Positions 29,601 through 34,167 of a stretch of 64,000 nucleotides of DNA are shown piece by piece. The DNA comes from Candidatus Obscuribacterales bacterium. GTDB taxonomy: Bacteria > Cyanobacteriota > Vampirovibrionia > Obscuribacterales > Obscuribacteraceae. The DNA lies in the NCBI GenBank assembly GCA_019744775.1, contig JAIETZ010000004.1, positions 434,001 to 498,000 of the forward strand, given 5' to 3'. A model generated the notes under the pieces. That model saw only the letters and a program-made list of their open reading frames with translations. It was not told the DNA's origin and made no database searches. The first letter of the stretch is position 1. Each line of letters opens with the position of its first letter. Both the position numbers and the translations under genes were made by a program.

Positions 29601-31393
29601 CAACAGACCAAAACCAAGGCATCGCCGGCAACAGCTTGTCACAAGCCTTGCTTAACAACGTTACCAACGGACTATCAACAATCTTGTTCGGCGGCGGCGG
29701 TTCTACAGCTGCACCAAGCAGCACCATATTGAACAGCAACGTCATTTCCAATGCTCCAAATCCCGGACCGATAACAGGTAGCAGCATCAACAATTCAACT
29801 AACAGCAACACCATCGTAACAAGCGATGTCGATCTCACACCATTTGCCGATTTGTTGCCTACTGGAGACACGACTGTCAGCGGGCAAATTGTTGACAGCA
29901 AAACAGGAAATATAACTGCCGGAAATTTGCCAAATGAACTATCAGCGACACCTGGCACAATAGTTCCATCACGTAGTCCATCCGACAACCAGAGCGGACA
30001 GAGCAATCCTCTAAGTTCGCTGGGTGAGATGTTCAAGGTTGGCGAAACACGCACAAATTTAGTCATGTTCACGATGGCGAACCAAGTATTCTCCGGATTC
30101 ATCGGCGGCAATAACGACACTATGGTCAGCGGCACACCAGGAACCATATTCAGCACTGACAAAAATACTGTTGTTCTACATACCGGCCACATGCTAACCG
30201 ACAACGGGAAGCAAGGCATGACCGTATTCACAAATCAAGCTGCCGTAATGATTGGAGCAGATGCCGCAGCAGTTGTTGATGTTCATCCAGGCTCTCCTAC
30301 TCGTGTAATGGCTGTTGCCGGACAGGGAAGTTCATCGACCACAGTGCGCACGAGAGACGGTTTGGTTATTCCATTAGCGGCCGGGCAAGAGGTGATCATC
30401 GGACAAACAGACTTGTCCGATGAAGACCTCATTCCGGTCGATGGCATGGATCGTGAATTCGTCTCCGGCGGAATCCAGGTCGCTAGCCGTAAAGTCGCTA
30501 AGGACAATTTCTCGCTCGATGAATTCATGGACAAGGAAATCATGGTTGCGGGAGTTCCTGTAAGACTAGGCGGCAACAACAAGAGATTGCATGGAAAGAT
30601 TAGCGCTGCCGCCAAGAGAGCACGCAACACAAATATTGCCGCCAATTACCGCAAGAAGAAAAAAGGCGATGACGACAGCGAAGATGAAGAAAAGAGCGCC
30701 CCAATCATAACCAAGGCTCCGGATGGGCAAGATGTTGTTGAAGAGTCCAGCGAACCAGCTAGAGTACTAGCCGAGAAAGAAACGCAATTCAGTCTGACAC
30801 AGCCGGGAAGAATGCAGTTACTTAAAGGCTCTCTATTCATGCACAATGCTGACCCTACTATTGTCGATACCCCATTAGGTCAGGTCCGCGGCGTCAAAGA
30901 TTCTATGTTCAAGGTATCCTCCGGCGACGGCACGACACGCGTCCAAGCTATGTCTGGTCCTGACGAAGTATCTGTTATTGCCGGCAAACGTCTGATACCT
31001 CTCAATTGCGGCAAAGAAGTCTTTATAACTGATCACAAACCGAATCAGTCGGAATCCGTTCCGGCTGACGGGGTAGGACGTAGAGGAATGTCGGCATTTT
31101 CTCTCGATGGAGCATTGAGTGCAATTGTTGGTGACTTCTCGATGGTCACATTGCTTAACAGCACACAATTCTTGAATCCACTGAAACACCCAGTGTCTCA
31201 AAGTGATCAACAATTACATGAACAAATAGTCAAGGCTGCTGCTGTTATTCAGCACGTACTCGGCAATCGCGGACGCTATTACATTGCTCCCAAGGAGCGA
31301 GCCTCACTGCCAATTCCCGAGTGGGTGATAAAGACGACTGGCAGCAAGCAGGACAGCACGCAGTTATTGAAGGCAATGCTAAACGCCCAGTAA
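11690..31393 (+). CDS. Giant secreted repeat protein, filamentous-haemagglutinin-like, with C-terminal FecR-like modules (6567 aa)
   Basis: One uninterrupted frame of 6567 codons, starting at TTG. A signal peptide (residues 1-26, ASA/QD) is followed by a haemagglutinin/TPS-like N-terminal region (about 30-330, with LTAAEMVAVRQV and the NSG/NNG-rich turns of beta-helices). Three repeat zones follow: about residues 600-3150, 3570-5140 and 5240-5800, each rich in Gly, Thr, Ser, Asn and Ala with almost no Cys or Trp. These predict a very long right-handed beta-solenoid. A Pro-rich linker (about 5926-5944) leads to two FecR-like modules (about 6113-6238 and 6365-6448) separated by a Lys/Asp/Glu-rich segment, and then a basic C-terminal tail. 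Such proteins act as adhesins or surface filaments. No TpsB transporter, beta-barrel or LPXTG anchor is seen, so the export route past the inner membrane is unknown. Confidence 0.88.
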   Translation: MKVPKLLICLLTLQFAVGQLCLPASAQDAPAAPPTNNLDLGSADKTVAASTVIQPAAQATINLGANAVTYTSTDMLTAAEMVAVRQVLATGTQYLQLNDQGVAVGGGLHLHYYANNLNNLVIPEGVRASQNAAVLSSLNLTGNLANSGTLNIFSNNPAVTAATINANNIYNNVGGLINSSLATLNVNAVNNIVNNGTIMSAGNLNMTAGGSIVNTAVMQAMSAINLASGAGNIVNSGLISSLTSNISVSTQTINNLLVNNTGGVMQALNGSINVRDVLYNAKSNTSLTGGDWLSQTLNTHSGNGIVDINVDKLTGKLNVYAGEVHVQAATDNLLLGDMIIIGDPTYYNTLGDVTIGGSLSFSGQALAIVANQNIVTTSGAGAIDTSSATSNGGRILMYAGVAFTSNGPAQANNDTTSTLAITGVSSTGGKIDLNTGSAITSLTSRGATSSGNGNGGAIQLAAFKGSNSDSGTITLPSAVTITSGGGGSGTNGLVQMLAEATSGVGISVGAIDTTGGTGTASGAGAITLHADAAAFGMFPTSITNGVGGSIGTVSDLGTSTASVITGALTTISTGANSAPISIVSGGNVFINGNVTMNSLASTTASNSFSVKLISSSAFTIGAGASGTGINGSITSTPGTSAPGALVSVTNSGTGGITLSNPANISKAATSGAGGNLTLSALQGPLSIGAGTLSTNAAVSGTAGTMTLYGTTITVTGGGVLNLNANSVGAGTGGVVNITASGAGSSLTFANVGGGMIVQATGGATSGGGGTVTASAGGNITYNAAITIAPNATNGAGGNVTLKAGTAGAGTLSISNGLSVSANGSGAAGTLILQASSQSALTIGNNLTASGGTGGTIKIANIGIGGIDFTITNALTATATGSSGAGGTIIVDAGVLGGITAVSGTWSASASTTGGASGAGGTITINSAALVVSGGALTISANGAQSGATSKGGTISITNTAATANFTVGSGSGQVIISAVSGNASLAAGGIVTISTSRNLTIDPASLTVVNNGTEVTGGILTLSAGTAGQGNLYINGSLNVSPFSCSCGSNGGTITLNSNSSTTFTVGAGATTNGVNGTLTSNAGNIGSTAGTINITNLGTGGITILDPANLLVGSNLAGAGGTIKLEAPNGPLAFSTGGTLYASSSSASTPNGGFITLYAQTISVSGGTALTVAANAGGGTGGIGGTISMTALNPTASLTIGSASGQFIVSAIGSGASGAKNGGIVTISSGGNLTINTANLTAEGTANGAGPQLTFTAGTGGSGNLFINGTLNARGNGSGTGGTVILNSSSSTTFNMVSGATTNGVNGAVNVQSQSSGAGGTLRVRNFGSGGISVGGTSSFNLAAVSGAGGTLELNAGTGTLNFAANTIMDVNAASSGLGGTITLTAGNITGSGNMDLRADGASSSNGGNVTITTTNAGSALTIGTGTAEFQVTARSGTSGGNGGVVNFSAGGNVTGATASLTIGPRGTNGNGGQLTLTGGSNGSGNVFLDNSFSATGNGTGNGGSITISSNSSTAFTLSNGATVNGVGGGSLTATDGSTGSGTTLGGTISITNRGTGGITFTATGSVTVNQGAGSAKGGTITLNAGPGVLTVPGGTTISANGTGTSSNGFNGGTITITASSLSISGGTLTLQANANSAGLSPGGTINVTTTSSAYDIVVGSATGNLVLQAIASNCSGCSGIARGGNVSLTSASDITIAPASLNINTTQSGSGEGGTLSLVAGTSGMGNVFISSGLSVDGHNAGGGGTITIVTNSASPFTVGTGASTNGINGVLSAQSGTLGGNQWGGGTISITNNGNGGITLVSTSSLTVAGNGSNAYGGNLTLNAGQGIFTTPTGTLSVNAIGNSFGNPGGTISITGSHLNVTGGALTLTANAGSNGFGGTITLTQTSNTLDLAIGTGTGQFILSATGASTSGQGGTINLSSGRNLTISTGSITANPGTNGKGATYSFTAGATGSTGNLYINGSLSANGVGSLGQGGSVTLVSRSSTTFNVAGGATTNGVAGSISADNSSSSATPGTISITNNGTGGITLGALSNLSVNAAGVTADGGSITLNAGSGTLTLPSGTLSVSAIGSSTTNDGGTLNLTAQQLAITGGNLSLTADGQLAGNGGTISVTTASSTYDIVVGSGSGQISISATGGDIGSSSGNAGTVTISSGNDLTITPSSLVVTSYSYGTTGGTLNLTAGTGGTGNLFVNGSLSASAGSVLFGAGGGTINITSRSSTAFTINAGATTNGINGTLTASAGIQGNGGTISVVNLGTGGVTVTSLANISVAAGVLTGNGGSLTLNAGSGTLTVASGTISVSSATGNGGTVTLYGTPITITGASALTIMANAGGTGNGGQIFVTTLGATTDVTTGTGTGQYFLSANGGSPFSASGNAGSIVLIAGRNVTSANDSIVAQPLGLSGNGGTLSLTGTGNVYVGNTLYQIGKGTGNGGTISLSSTSSTVFNIASGATTNGVNGSLVAGAGITSGDGGAVIVRNLGSGGVTLSDTNNFTVLPSYGGGAGGTLTLQASGTLTLPGTTTGAYFVSATGTGNKSGGSVTLIGAPITLTSSSQLSIRADARGTGAGGTITITSGGSTSDLTVGAANIFLLSAMGGSANSASGSGGSVTVTTGRNLTVDPALITYNPQGLNGNGGQIYLQSGLSASGNLVISSSISANGKGTSLAGIVSLTTNSSTTFNIGTAGTSGLTGTISANSGSFGGSGGTVYVQNSGTGGITLPSAVNISVNALGTGGAGGGITLRADSGALTLTSGVLSANAAGTGNYDGGTILLRANSFSISGGAFTANANGVNSGNGGFITATTLSSTASGAITIGSGSGNLVLNATSGSVGGGGGKVTVTAGQNLNVNTGSLSVATLGPNGNGGTITLTTSAGLMLITGTLSANGVGTGNGGSITLNIHNSSSTYFVIGGASTNGITGNLTANAGSNYGNGGSVTINDYQNWGSQLTATSNISAAASAGGGNGGTIKIIAFGTSDLQLPTGTLSVDGQGNGNGGTIEFNTFYFSGTPTTTLFANGDGYGNGGSISLTETQGGSRFITVGPSGFTIAANSGASGGNGGTVYLNAAGSALTVNMLWLTADPLGTNGNGANYTFINGSSGSLGALQITGDVNANGVGNGNGGSVTIIYSDATNPFTVGTTSSQFVSGDIFANAPTTGNGGSISITNTYATGPLTVNMTDNITANSGSGTLGTVTFNKSGQAVSVTGSGQLIGNVIATGASVTLSPQSGLTAKTITSSAGNILLSVNSGALALASSAALSATQGSITIQNNDTTTGTIAIGANSTISATSTTSGQGRVNIVIGSVPGSPVAGIQPSNFTANLTNAGTIYYGSPNFTSNSPTNTANVDGGRVLFNNTGSIGATAVTLNGGVVINSTAPGLPVLTSLDLTDPSITSYIQTQQGLGTLGGTLILSSGVAQPGSTLTIQPGNLSASLSSFNIPAGVVVTMDSFTGSNTITIDITGSSFTTQATLTGTTAFGSGSGTLVINSTQAGNAFLINSAGVLSSTATLDISTNRSASIAGTITATTLNITTTANNGAISVTGSITGSAGVNLTTNGTGNVTSGVSSSILATNNPITITANDVAFSGSVNAGTGTVTLKPNSTQTMSLNGAGGTFSVLSTDLNNIIAGTMVLGSNTNSGTITLAGALTLPGSGSAGTTAGLYNLELRSGAAGGTYSAGSNALNVRGQNLTINVAGSANTGSGGISGTSGTVAITGGGVTLGAAITLSGNGTINLTATGSTNLTMNGNVQTASGGQILLNTGTGGFSQGANISTGSLVFTSTSGSASLNTTVSNFTANTTGSINLTNTGALIIGPAGTTSTANTFTVSNNQTITVNGGITASSISGVSLTTTANSGNIDVNADVTGGGITFSTNGNGIVTNAALTDIEATNGTLQITASNVLFNGTLTGPNDVLLLANGSIPVVIGGTSGTFNVTSSVINAVTANNLLIGYGSSMTVVGPVDVSSANFNGFYLQPTGSYSANGQTMTIGGKTLSVQNLGSGSIDTGAVTGNSSSSITFSASLSLTVSGAITGGDMQFSNSSGNMTFAAGVSGTSINTNSPGEIIQSSGTIAGTSLNLNATNGIGLLSPIQTAITSLIVNTGSSSSAFISNAGALQINSSTVGNQFQVATTGASANITVSGTVTATNGQLQLSANGNITTNAAISGNTLTLQTLTGTNGTIALNHNVTGTNGVTITTNGNGNVTNAVTRSITATNASISITANDVIFSGSVNAGTSGSVSLIPNGAKAITVGGGAATFNVSSTELAAITAGTLTIGTTAQVGGFTVGGNLNVSGAGPAGAYNLVFNNGGNYTAAGRTITLGTKTLTVNALGTVTTGTVTGGNTTVLITSGTGTTVSNAVTVTGGTVTLNTTNNGSILITANVGGGATTNIDVHGSGNIDLAGSGYNVTGTTVNLSSDNGIIGTTGGGVPTIAGTLTINGGSDALVTNTGDVILGTSATGGYLRLITATAGSDISTSGTVAATGALILEATGNVTTSNPISGDEVRVTSNDVSFGATVTSPNLIWLQPSGSQSISIGGAGGTFSVLNSDLAQMSAPRVIIGSNTTPGNITVTAGVNISARNYDLQIETAGTYSAAGQTVTLGANDLSVTSTGTLNAGTVTSTGGQISLTGATVTAADLTTANNGSGFSGNVSIVSGGTVTVSDISTGSTSTAIAGGIYITAVGAITTDTLSTNTNLNGVGNPNASGSAGGEIQLESNSGTFNLNSINTSSGGSTAGELTFSQNGSVLTTPTVTFATNSNITMKSVSSSTGPSVSINLANANTLGSIDTSNNGSGVSGNVNLTSASSITLVDIHTGSVGTAQAGTITINSGGAVNVRDLWASTSTNGVGNPNVVGGASNNILVIATTSITTRDLNANVAGSNAAGTVTLSAGGAIITSDVFTGSTGSGVAGTITMTAGGSITTDTLNTNTNLNPVGNPNASGSAGGDITLDSSTATFSLNSVNTASGGSTAGALIFKQNGVVLGTPTVTMATNSTITMSSVSSSSGPSLSLNLANSNTLGAITTSNAGTGAAGDLTLTSSASITTGALTATSGGALGGDITVTSTTSTVATGAITTSNAAVTITASDVSLTSAVNAGTGTVSLLPNSALSISVGGSGGSFSVLATDLANITAGTLVVGTTSLAGDFTVAGNLNVSGTGAGKYNLEFNTGGNYTAVGQTITLGTKTLTVAALGTLNTGTVTGGNSTVQLTGGTGMTVSGAITSTGTVNLDTTNSGSISIGANISAPTLDVTADGAGTITRSGNFTLTATTLTLASTSGDIGQFGTPLLTDSTSITASTAGSIYITETGNVNLSSFTVGSGKTLQLSTTAGGSIIVDTNLTTASTIFLDADGAGTITRSGNFNLSATLITLSSDTGNIGQAGTPLKADAVVLIVSTGGSIYLNSSTDLATSSFTVGANQTLDLSTSANGSILVDTDVTADTIRLSTAGNGDITRAGNVTLTANTIALSTSSGNIGDFGTELQTNAGTLTISTGGSALINEADSVNLGASNISGTLELTTTGNDGSITVTGNVSATSMLLSTDGVGEIQRSGNFTLSATAVINLGSDNGNIGTSSSPLLIDTNTITIQTGGSVLLREDDSINLGFTNVGGTLELTTLNGGDIVLSSTITATSMTLTANGAGSILDGGSGSLSATSVINLASTSGDIGASGNEINTSTSTLTANTSGNIYIIEVDSVNLGFTNAGGVLELTTTANGTITLSDQVTATTMILTANGTGEILRGGTQTISANTMTLSSTLGNIGSPTTPILTDAGVLTVNTAGHSYVVNTNSLTLANSNVGGTLSLSTNGTLTTSTANSAQTLDLTAASVNNSATQTATGPTGTITITGAGGSSVTITGGGTLAGAGGININATTNDVIFAGSQTFNGNAFIDATGTSGDVIAANGVTVFSNANMTVNSTTPVVNTAAFGAAGTLSINAGPPVPPTPPTPTSEETTSPTLIAIVADASSASTSAFQTRNDPIVISTDQNQGIAGNSLSQALLNNVTNGLSTILFGGGGSTAAPSSTILNSNVISNAPNPGPITGSSINNSTNSNTIVTSDVDLTPFADLLPTGDTTVSGQIVDSKTGNITAGNLPNELSATPGTIVPSRSPSDNQSGQSNPLSSLGEMFKVGETRTNLVMFTMANQVFSGFIGGNNDTMVSGTPGTIFSTDKNTVVLHTGHMLTDNGKQGMTVFTNQAAVMIGADAAAVVDVHPGSPTRVMAVAGQGSSSTTVRTRDGLVIPLAAGQEVIIGQTDLSDEDLIPVDGMDREFVSGGIQVASRKVAKDNFSLDEFMDKEIMVAGVPVRLGGNNKRLHGKISAAAKRARNTNIAANYRKKKKGDDDSEDEEKSAPIITKAPDGQDVVEESSEPARVLAEKETQFSLTQPGRMQLLKGSLFMHNADPTIVDTPLGQVRGVKDSMFKVSSGDGTTRVQAMSGPDEVSVIAGKRLIPLNCGKEVFITDHKPNQSESVPADGVGRRGMSAFSLDGALSAIVGDFSMVTLLNSTQFLNPLKHPVSQSDQQLHEQIVKAAAVIQHVLGNRGRYYIAPKERASLPIPEWVIKTTGSKQDSTQLLKAMLNAQ
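13541..21130 (+). repeat. Repeat zone A of the giant protein: about 229-residue unit, 12 landmarks
   Basis: A short landmark of the form F-[T/N]-x4-GATTNG-[V/I]-NG recurs in frame. The codons for its first residue lie at 13541, 14207 (a reduced form), 14879, 15572, 16238, 16964, 17660, 18362, 19031, 19727, 20408 and 21086. The spacings are 666-726 bases (222-242 residues; mean about 229). Between landmarks the order of sub-motifs is conserved: GGTI-type strands, GTGGIT, NAGSGTL, ISGG-LTL-NA, then VGSGSG and GNLFINGSLSA. DNA identity between units is visibly lower than protein similarity, so the units are old. They do not look like recent recombination products. Confidence 0.85.
22421..27105 (+). 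repeat. Repeat zone B of the giant protein: about 290-320-residue unit, 5 landmarks
   Basis: A second landmark (N-D-V-x-F/L, then a SGSVNAGT-like strand and a GGxGGTFSVL segment) recurs in frame, with its Asp or Asn codon at 22421, 23372, 24341, 25199 and 26924. The spacings are 317, 323, 286 and 575 residues, the last probably two units with one landmark lost. Inside it, 25730-26050 and 26435-26755 (offset 705 bases) are a clear internal duplication sharing NPNASGSAGG and a following GGSTAG segment. Confidence 0.8.
27400..29080 (+). repeat. Repeat zone C of the giant protein: about 96-residue unit, 6 landmarks
   Basis: Short units are marked by S-x-[S/D]-x-G-[D/N]-I-G, with the D/N codon at 27497, 27788, 28076, 28364, 28649 and 28931. 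The spacings of 291, 288, 288, 285 and 282 bases (94-97 residues) are much more regular than in zones A and B. Each unit also carries a TRSGNF/QRSGNF-like strand before the landmark and a VNLG/FTVG strand after it. Confidence 0.85.
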
Positions 31394-31415
31394 ATCCACA
31401 AATCACCCCCTCCTG

Positions 31416-31427
31416 ACAAGCGCTTGT
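31416..31427. other. 12-bp perfect palindrome between the giant gene and ylqD
   Basis: ACAAGCGCTTGT lies 23 bases after the giant gene's stop and about 80 bases before the ylqD start. It could be an operator half-site pair or a weak 3' hairpin; no T-run follows. A TTGTCA box (31449-31454) downstream may belong to the ylqD promoter, but the -10 match is poor. Confidence 0.3.
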
Positions 31428-31507
31428 TGATACGTTTCGGGCGACACGTTGTCAGTAAATTTATTCTGCTAAACTAGATGGGCTGTTTAGCAGGTTCAGG
31501 AGGTTCT

Positions 31508-31945
31508 ATGGTCGAGTCCATTCAACTCATGCGTCAAGTATCCGTCCGCGCAATAGTCACGGAAAATTTCAAGAACCAGGTCGCCGGTGAGATAAGCAAA
31601 AACCTAGCGCAAATTGATGCTGAACTGCAACAGCTTGAGTTCAAAGCAAAGCGCGCCGTTGCCGATATAGAAAAGCGCGCCATCAGCCCAATGAGTAATG
31701 ACACTAAAGCTCAGGTTGAAGCCATTCGCCAACAAGTTGAAACTGAAAAGATGCGCTTGGCACAACTCAAGGAAGAGATGACCGGCCAAAACCAGGCACT
31801 AAATGAATTGCCGGTTGGCAGCGTCGTCACTCAATTCACCTTAGAAAATCCAGTTGAAGTACGCGTCGGCGAAAACATCTTCCAGCGCCTTGAAGGCGGA
31901 GAAATCCTCGTCAAAGACGGCGTCATTCAGGAAATTAGACTCTAA
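31508..31945 (+). CDS. ylqD: YlqD-family protein
   Basis: A 145-residue protein. The ATG at 31508 is chosen because an AGGAGG site precedes it by four bases; an upstream ATG at 31478 has none. The N-terminus (SIQLMRQVSVRAIVTENFK) and the central coiled coil (about 30-95, heptad-like with many Gln, Lys and Glu) match the YlqD family found in Firmicutes and Cyanobacteria. The C-terminal beta domain has PVEVRVGENIF and ends EIRL. The function of the family is not established. It stands alone, convergent with the sigma factor gene; the two stops are separated by 39 bases holding copy 2 of the dispersed repeat. Confidence 0.8.
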   Translation: MVESIQLMRQVSVRAIVTENFKNQVAGEISKNLAQIDAELQQLEFKAKRAVADIEKRAISPMSNDTKAQVEAIRQQVETEKMRLAQLKEEMTGQNQALNELPVGSVVTQFTLENPVEVRVGENIFQRLEGGEILVKDGVIQEIRL

Positions 31946-31955
31946 CCATTAATGT

Positions 31956-31979
31956 TGTAGGGGCGCATTGCATGCGCCC
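31956..31979 (+). repeat. 24-bp dispersed inverted repeat, copy 2
   Basis: Identical to copies 1 and 3. It sits between the convergent stops of ylqD and the sigma factor gene. On the plus strand it is followed by TTATTTTAATT, so here the hairpin plus T-rich run could end ylqD transcription. Relative to the sigma gene it lies 5 bases past the stop, in the same orientation that copy 1 has relative to glmS. Confidence 0.85.
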
Positions 31980-31984
31980 TTATT

Positions 31985-32947
31985 TTAATTGCCCAGATAA
32001 TCTTTAAGTTTGGAAGTTTCTTCCGACTGCCGCAAATTGCGTAGCGCTTTAATTTCTATTTGACGTGTACGTTCGCGCGTAATACCGACCATGCGTCCGA
32101 CTTGTTCAAGCGTCTTCGGCAAGCCATCGTTTAAACCATAGCGCAGCATGAGAATGTCACGTTCACGAGGCGTGAGCAATGACAGCGCATCACGCACATC
32201 GGCAGACATCAAATGAGACTCTGTCTTATCGTCAGGAGAAACAAGGTTTTCATCTTCAACCAATTCGGCAAGTGAATTATCTTCGTCTTCGCCATAAGGT
32301 GTATCCAATGACAAAGGCGTACGCGTAGCAGCCAGAATGTCCTTTACTTTCTGGATATTGACGCCTAACGACTTAGCAAGTTCTTCCAAAGTAGGTCTGC
32401 GACCTAATTCTTGCGAGAGTTTGCGTGTTGTTTTACGTAAGTTGTTTATGGTTTCAACCATATGCACCGGCACGCGAATTGTGCGTGACTTATCGGCCAA
32501 CGCTCTTGTAATTCCCTGGCGAATCCACCAGGTGGCGTAGGTAGAAAACTTAAATCCACGTTCCGGATCAAATTTTTCCGCTGCACGAATTAAGCCCATG
32601 TTTCCTTCTTGAATAAGATCAAGAAATGGCAATCCACGACCTTGATATTTTTTAGCAACGCTAACAACCAAACGCAAGTTAGATTGAATCAAGCGTTTTT
32701 TAGCGACTTTATCACCATGACCAATTCTGCGCGCCAAATCAATCTCTTCGGCTGCAGTCAGCAGTTTGATGCGACCAATGGCTCGCAAGTAGACTTGCAC
32801 AGAATCTTCAGCTTGAACCTTCTCAGGCTCTTCTTCAACTTCTTGCGGTTCTTCATAGTCTGCACCACCAAAAGCTGCAGCAGAAAATCCTGGAATCAGT
32901 TCATCCAGGTTTATATCGTCAACAGTAGTTGTGTATTGTCTAGTCAT
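31985..32947 (-). CDS. RNA polymerase sigma factor, SigA/RpoD family (primary or group 2)
   Basis: A 320-residue sigma70-type factor. I chose the ATG at 32947 because the longer reading begins at a TTG (33013) with no ribosome site. It has region 1.2 ([21 protein letters not shown]), region 2 ([21 protein letters not shown] through [15 protein letters not shown], covering -10 recognition and melting), region 3 (about 190-260) and region 4 ([15 protein letters not shown] ... [11 protein letters not shown]), the -35 binding helix-turn-helix. There is no long acidic region 1.1, only an acidic N-terminus. The size fits cyanobacterial group 2 factors as well as small primary sigmas, and the window cannot tell which. 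The 227-base leader upstream holds several hairpins. Confidence 0.92.
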   Translation of the reverse strand: MTRQYTTTVDDINLDELIPGFSAAAFGGADYEEPQEVEEEPEKVQAEDSVQVYLRAIGRIKLLTAAEEIDLARRIGHGDKVAKKRLIQSNLRLVVSVAKKYQGRGLPFLDLIQEGNMGLIRAAEKFDPERGFKFSTYATWWIRQGITRALADKSRTIRVPVHMVETINNLRKTTRKLSQELGRRPTLEELAKSLGVNIQKVKDILAATRTPLSLDTPYGEDEDNSLAELVEDENLVSPDDKTESHLMSADVRDALSLLTPRERDILMLRYGLNDGLPKTLEQVGRMVGITRERTRQIEIKALRNLRQSEETSKLKDYLGN

Positions 32948-33174
32948 AAAGTTGCCGTTCTTTCCGGTTTTTGGAGTTAAAAACGTGCTGTAACCTGTAT
33001 CTCCCGATGGCAAAGCGGAGGTCTATTAATTAACCTCGTTAGCCTGGTGTGTAAGACGCCTACCTCAATTAAAAGGTTCCTAGGCAAGAACCTTAATAGG
33101 GTTAACCCTGGATTTAGGCGTTCCTAAATCCATCGTAGCCGCTCGCCCCCACGGGACTTAAGGAATCTACCTTT
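32948..33174 (-). promoter_or_regulatory. Structured leader/terminator region between ccsA and the sigma factor gene
   Basis: Read on the minus strand it holds in order a perfect 9-bp hairpin with 4-base loop (33110-33131, GGATTTAGG / CCTAAATCC), a 12-bp palindrome AGGGTTAACCCT (33098-33109), and a 7-bp hairpin AAGGTTC / GAACCTT with 8-base loop (33073-33094) followed by TTTTAATT. The last could terminate the ispB-resB-ccsA transcript. The others may be leader structures of the sigma gene or operators. Sequence closer to the start (32948-33060) shows no clear promoter boxes. Confidence 0.5.
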
Positions 33175-34167
33175 TTATTTAAATTTTCCGTAGCTATGGA
33201 GCCCGCCAAAGCCCAAAGAATTGAAGCCCAGATAGGTCAGTAACGTTAAAAGCATGCCCACAACGGCTACCAGAGACAGCTTTTCGGCTGAACATTCCCG
33301 GTGGATTCTAAGATGGATATAGGCGGCAAAGGACAACCAGGTGACTAGAGCCATGGACTCTTTGGGGTCCCAGGACCAGTACGTGCCCCAGGCGTGGTTA
33401 GCCCAGAGACCGCCTGTAATAATGCCGATTGTTAGAAGAGGGAAGCCAATCATGATGGCGCGGTAGGAGACTTCATCATATAAGGAAGCCTTTTCCTCGT
33501 TGGCAATAGCCGTATTGACCGATTTAAGATTCCACCAGGCGAGGCTTACACCGACAAGACTACCGCCGACAAAAAGTATTTGCAGCCAGTAGCTATCTAT
33601 CGGCGTGTATGTGCCCAGACCAATTGCAAGTGAACTCAAAAGTAGTGCAACAACGGCACAAGCTAATGAGCGCAAACGTCCTGCTTGCCACAACTGCAAT
33701 AAGCCGGATGTGCCGGACAAGAAAAACATTGCATACGAAACAATCAATGGTGGCACATGAATCTGTCGCCAGTAGCTAACCAATGCCGGCACCAGCGGTG
33801 TGATTTGGTGTTGCGATGACGGCAACCAACTTCCGTACAAAAACATGGTGGCAGCTACCAGGCTGGCCAGCCATCCGAGTTGTTTGACGCCATATGTTTT
33901 TTCCAGCAAGAGAAAACAGCCCATTGTTGCCCAAGCAAACCAGAGAAGAGATTCATACAAGTTAGCCAGAGGAAAACGTTGCGCTTCAATTCCTCTATCA
34001 ACGATCGCTGCAGTCAGCGTGAGAAATCCTATCATCGTCACAATGACGCCTATCTTTTGCATGGCGTCCTTGCGGCGGGCAAAGGCGTTCGCGATAACAA
34101 ACACCCAAAACGAAACGATGGTTGAAATACCTGCCGTATTCGTGAGCGTCAACTGCAAATCAGACAT
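33175..34167 (-). CDS. ccsA: Cytochrome c biogenesis protein CcsA (ResC family)
   Basis: A 330-residue polytopic membrane protein with about eight hydrophobic segments. The tryptophan-rich WWD-type motif is seen as WANHAWGTYWSWDPKES (about 257-273), and conserved His residues lie in flanking loops. Together with ResB it forms System II, which carries heme across the membrane and attaches it to CxxCH apocytochromes such as the one at 8089-8436. The start overlaps the resB end by 8 bases, so the two are translationally coupled, as expected for subunits of one complex. Confidence 0.95.
   Translation of the reverse strand: MSDLQLTLTNTAGISTIVSFWVFVIANAFARRKDAMQKIGVIVTMIGFLTLTAAIVDRGIEAQRFPLANLYESLLWFAWATMGCFLLLEKTYGVKQLGWLASLVAATMFLYGSWLPSSQHQITPLVPALVSYWRQIHVPPLIVSYAMFFLSGTSGLLQLWQAGRLRSLACAVVALLLSSLAIGLGTYTPIDSYWLQILFVGGSLVGVSLAWWNLKSVNTAIANEEKASLYDEVSYRAIMIGFPLLTIGIITGGLWANHAWGTYWSWDPKESMALVTWLSFAAYIHLRIHRECSAEKLSLVAVVGMLLTLLTYLGFNSLGFGGLHSYGKFK

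Noticed and set aside
12128-30846. Many long open frames on the minus strand inside the giant gene, for example 13063-14028, 15631-16644 and 26128-27153
   Set aside because: They are shadows of the Gly/Ala/Thr/Ser codon bias of the plus-strand gene. Their products are Pro/Val/Ala-rich with no ribosome sites or recognisable domains.
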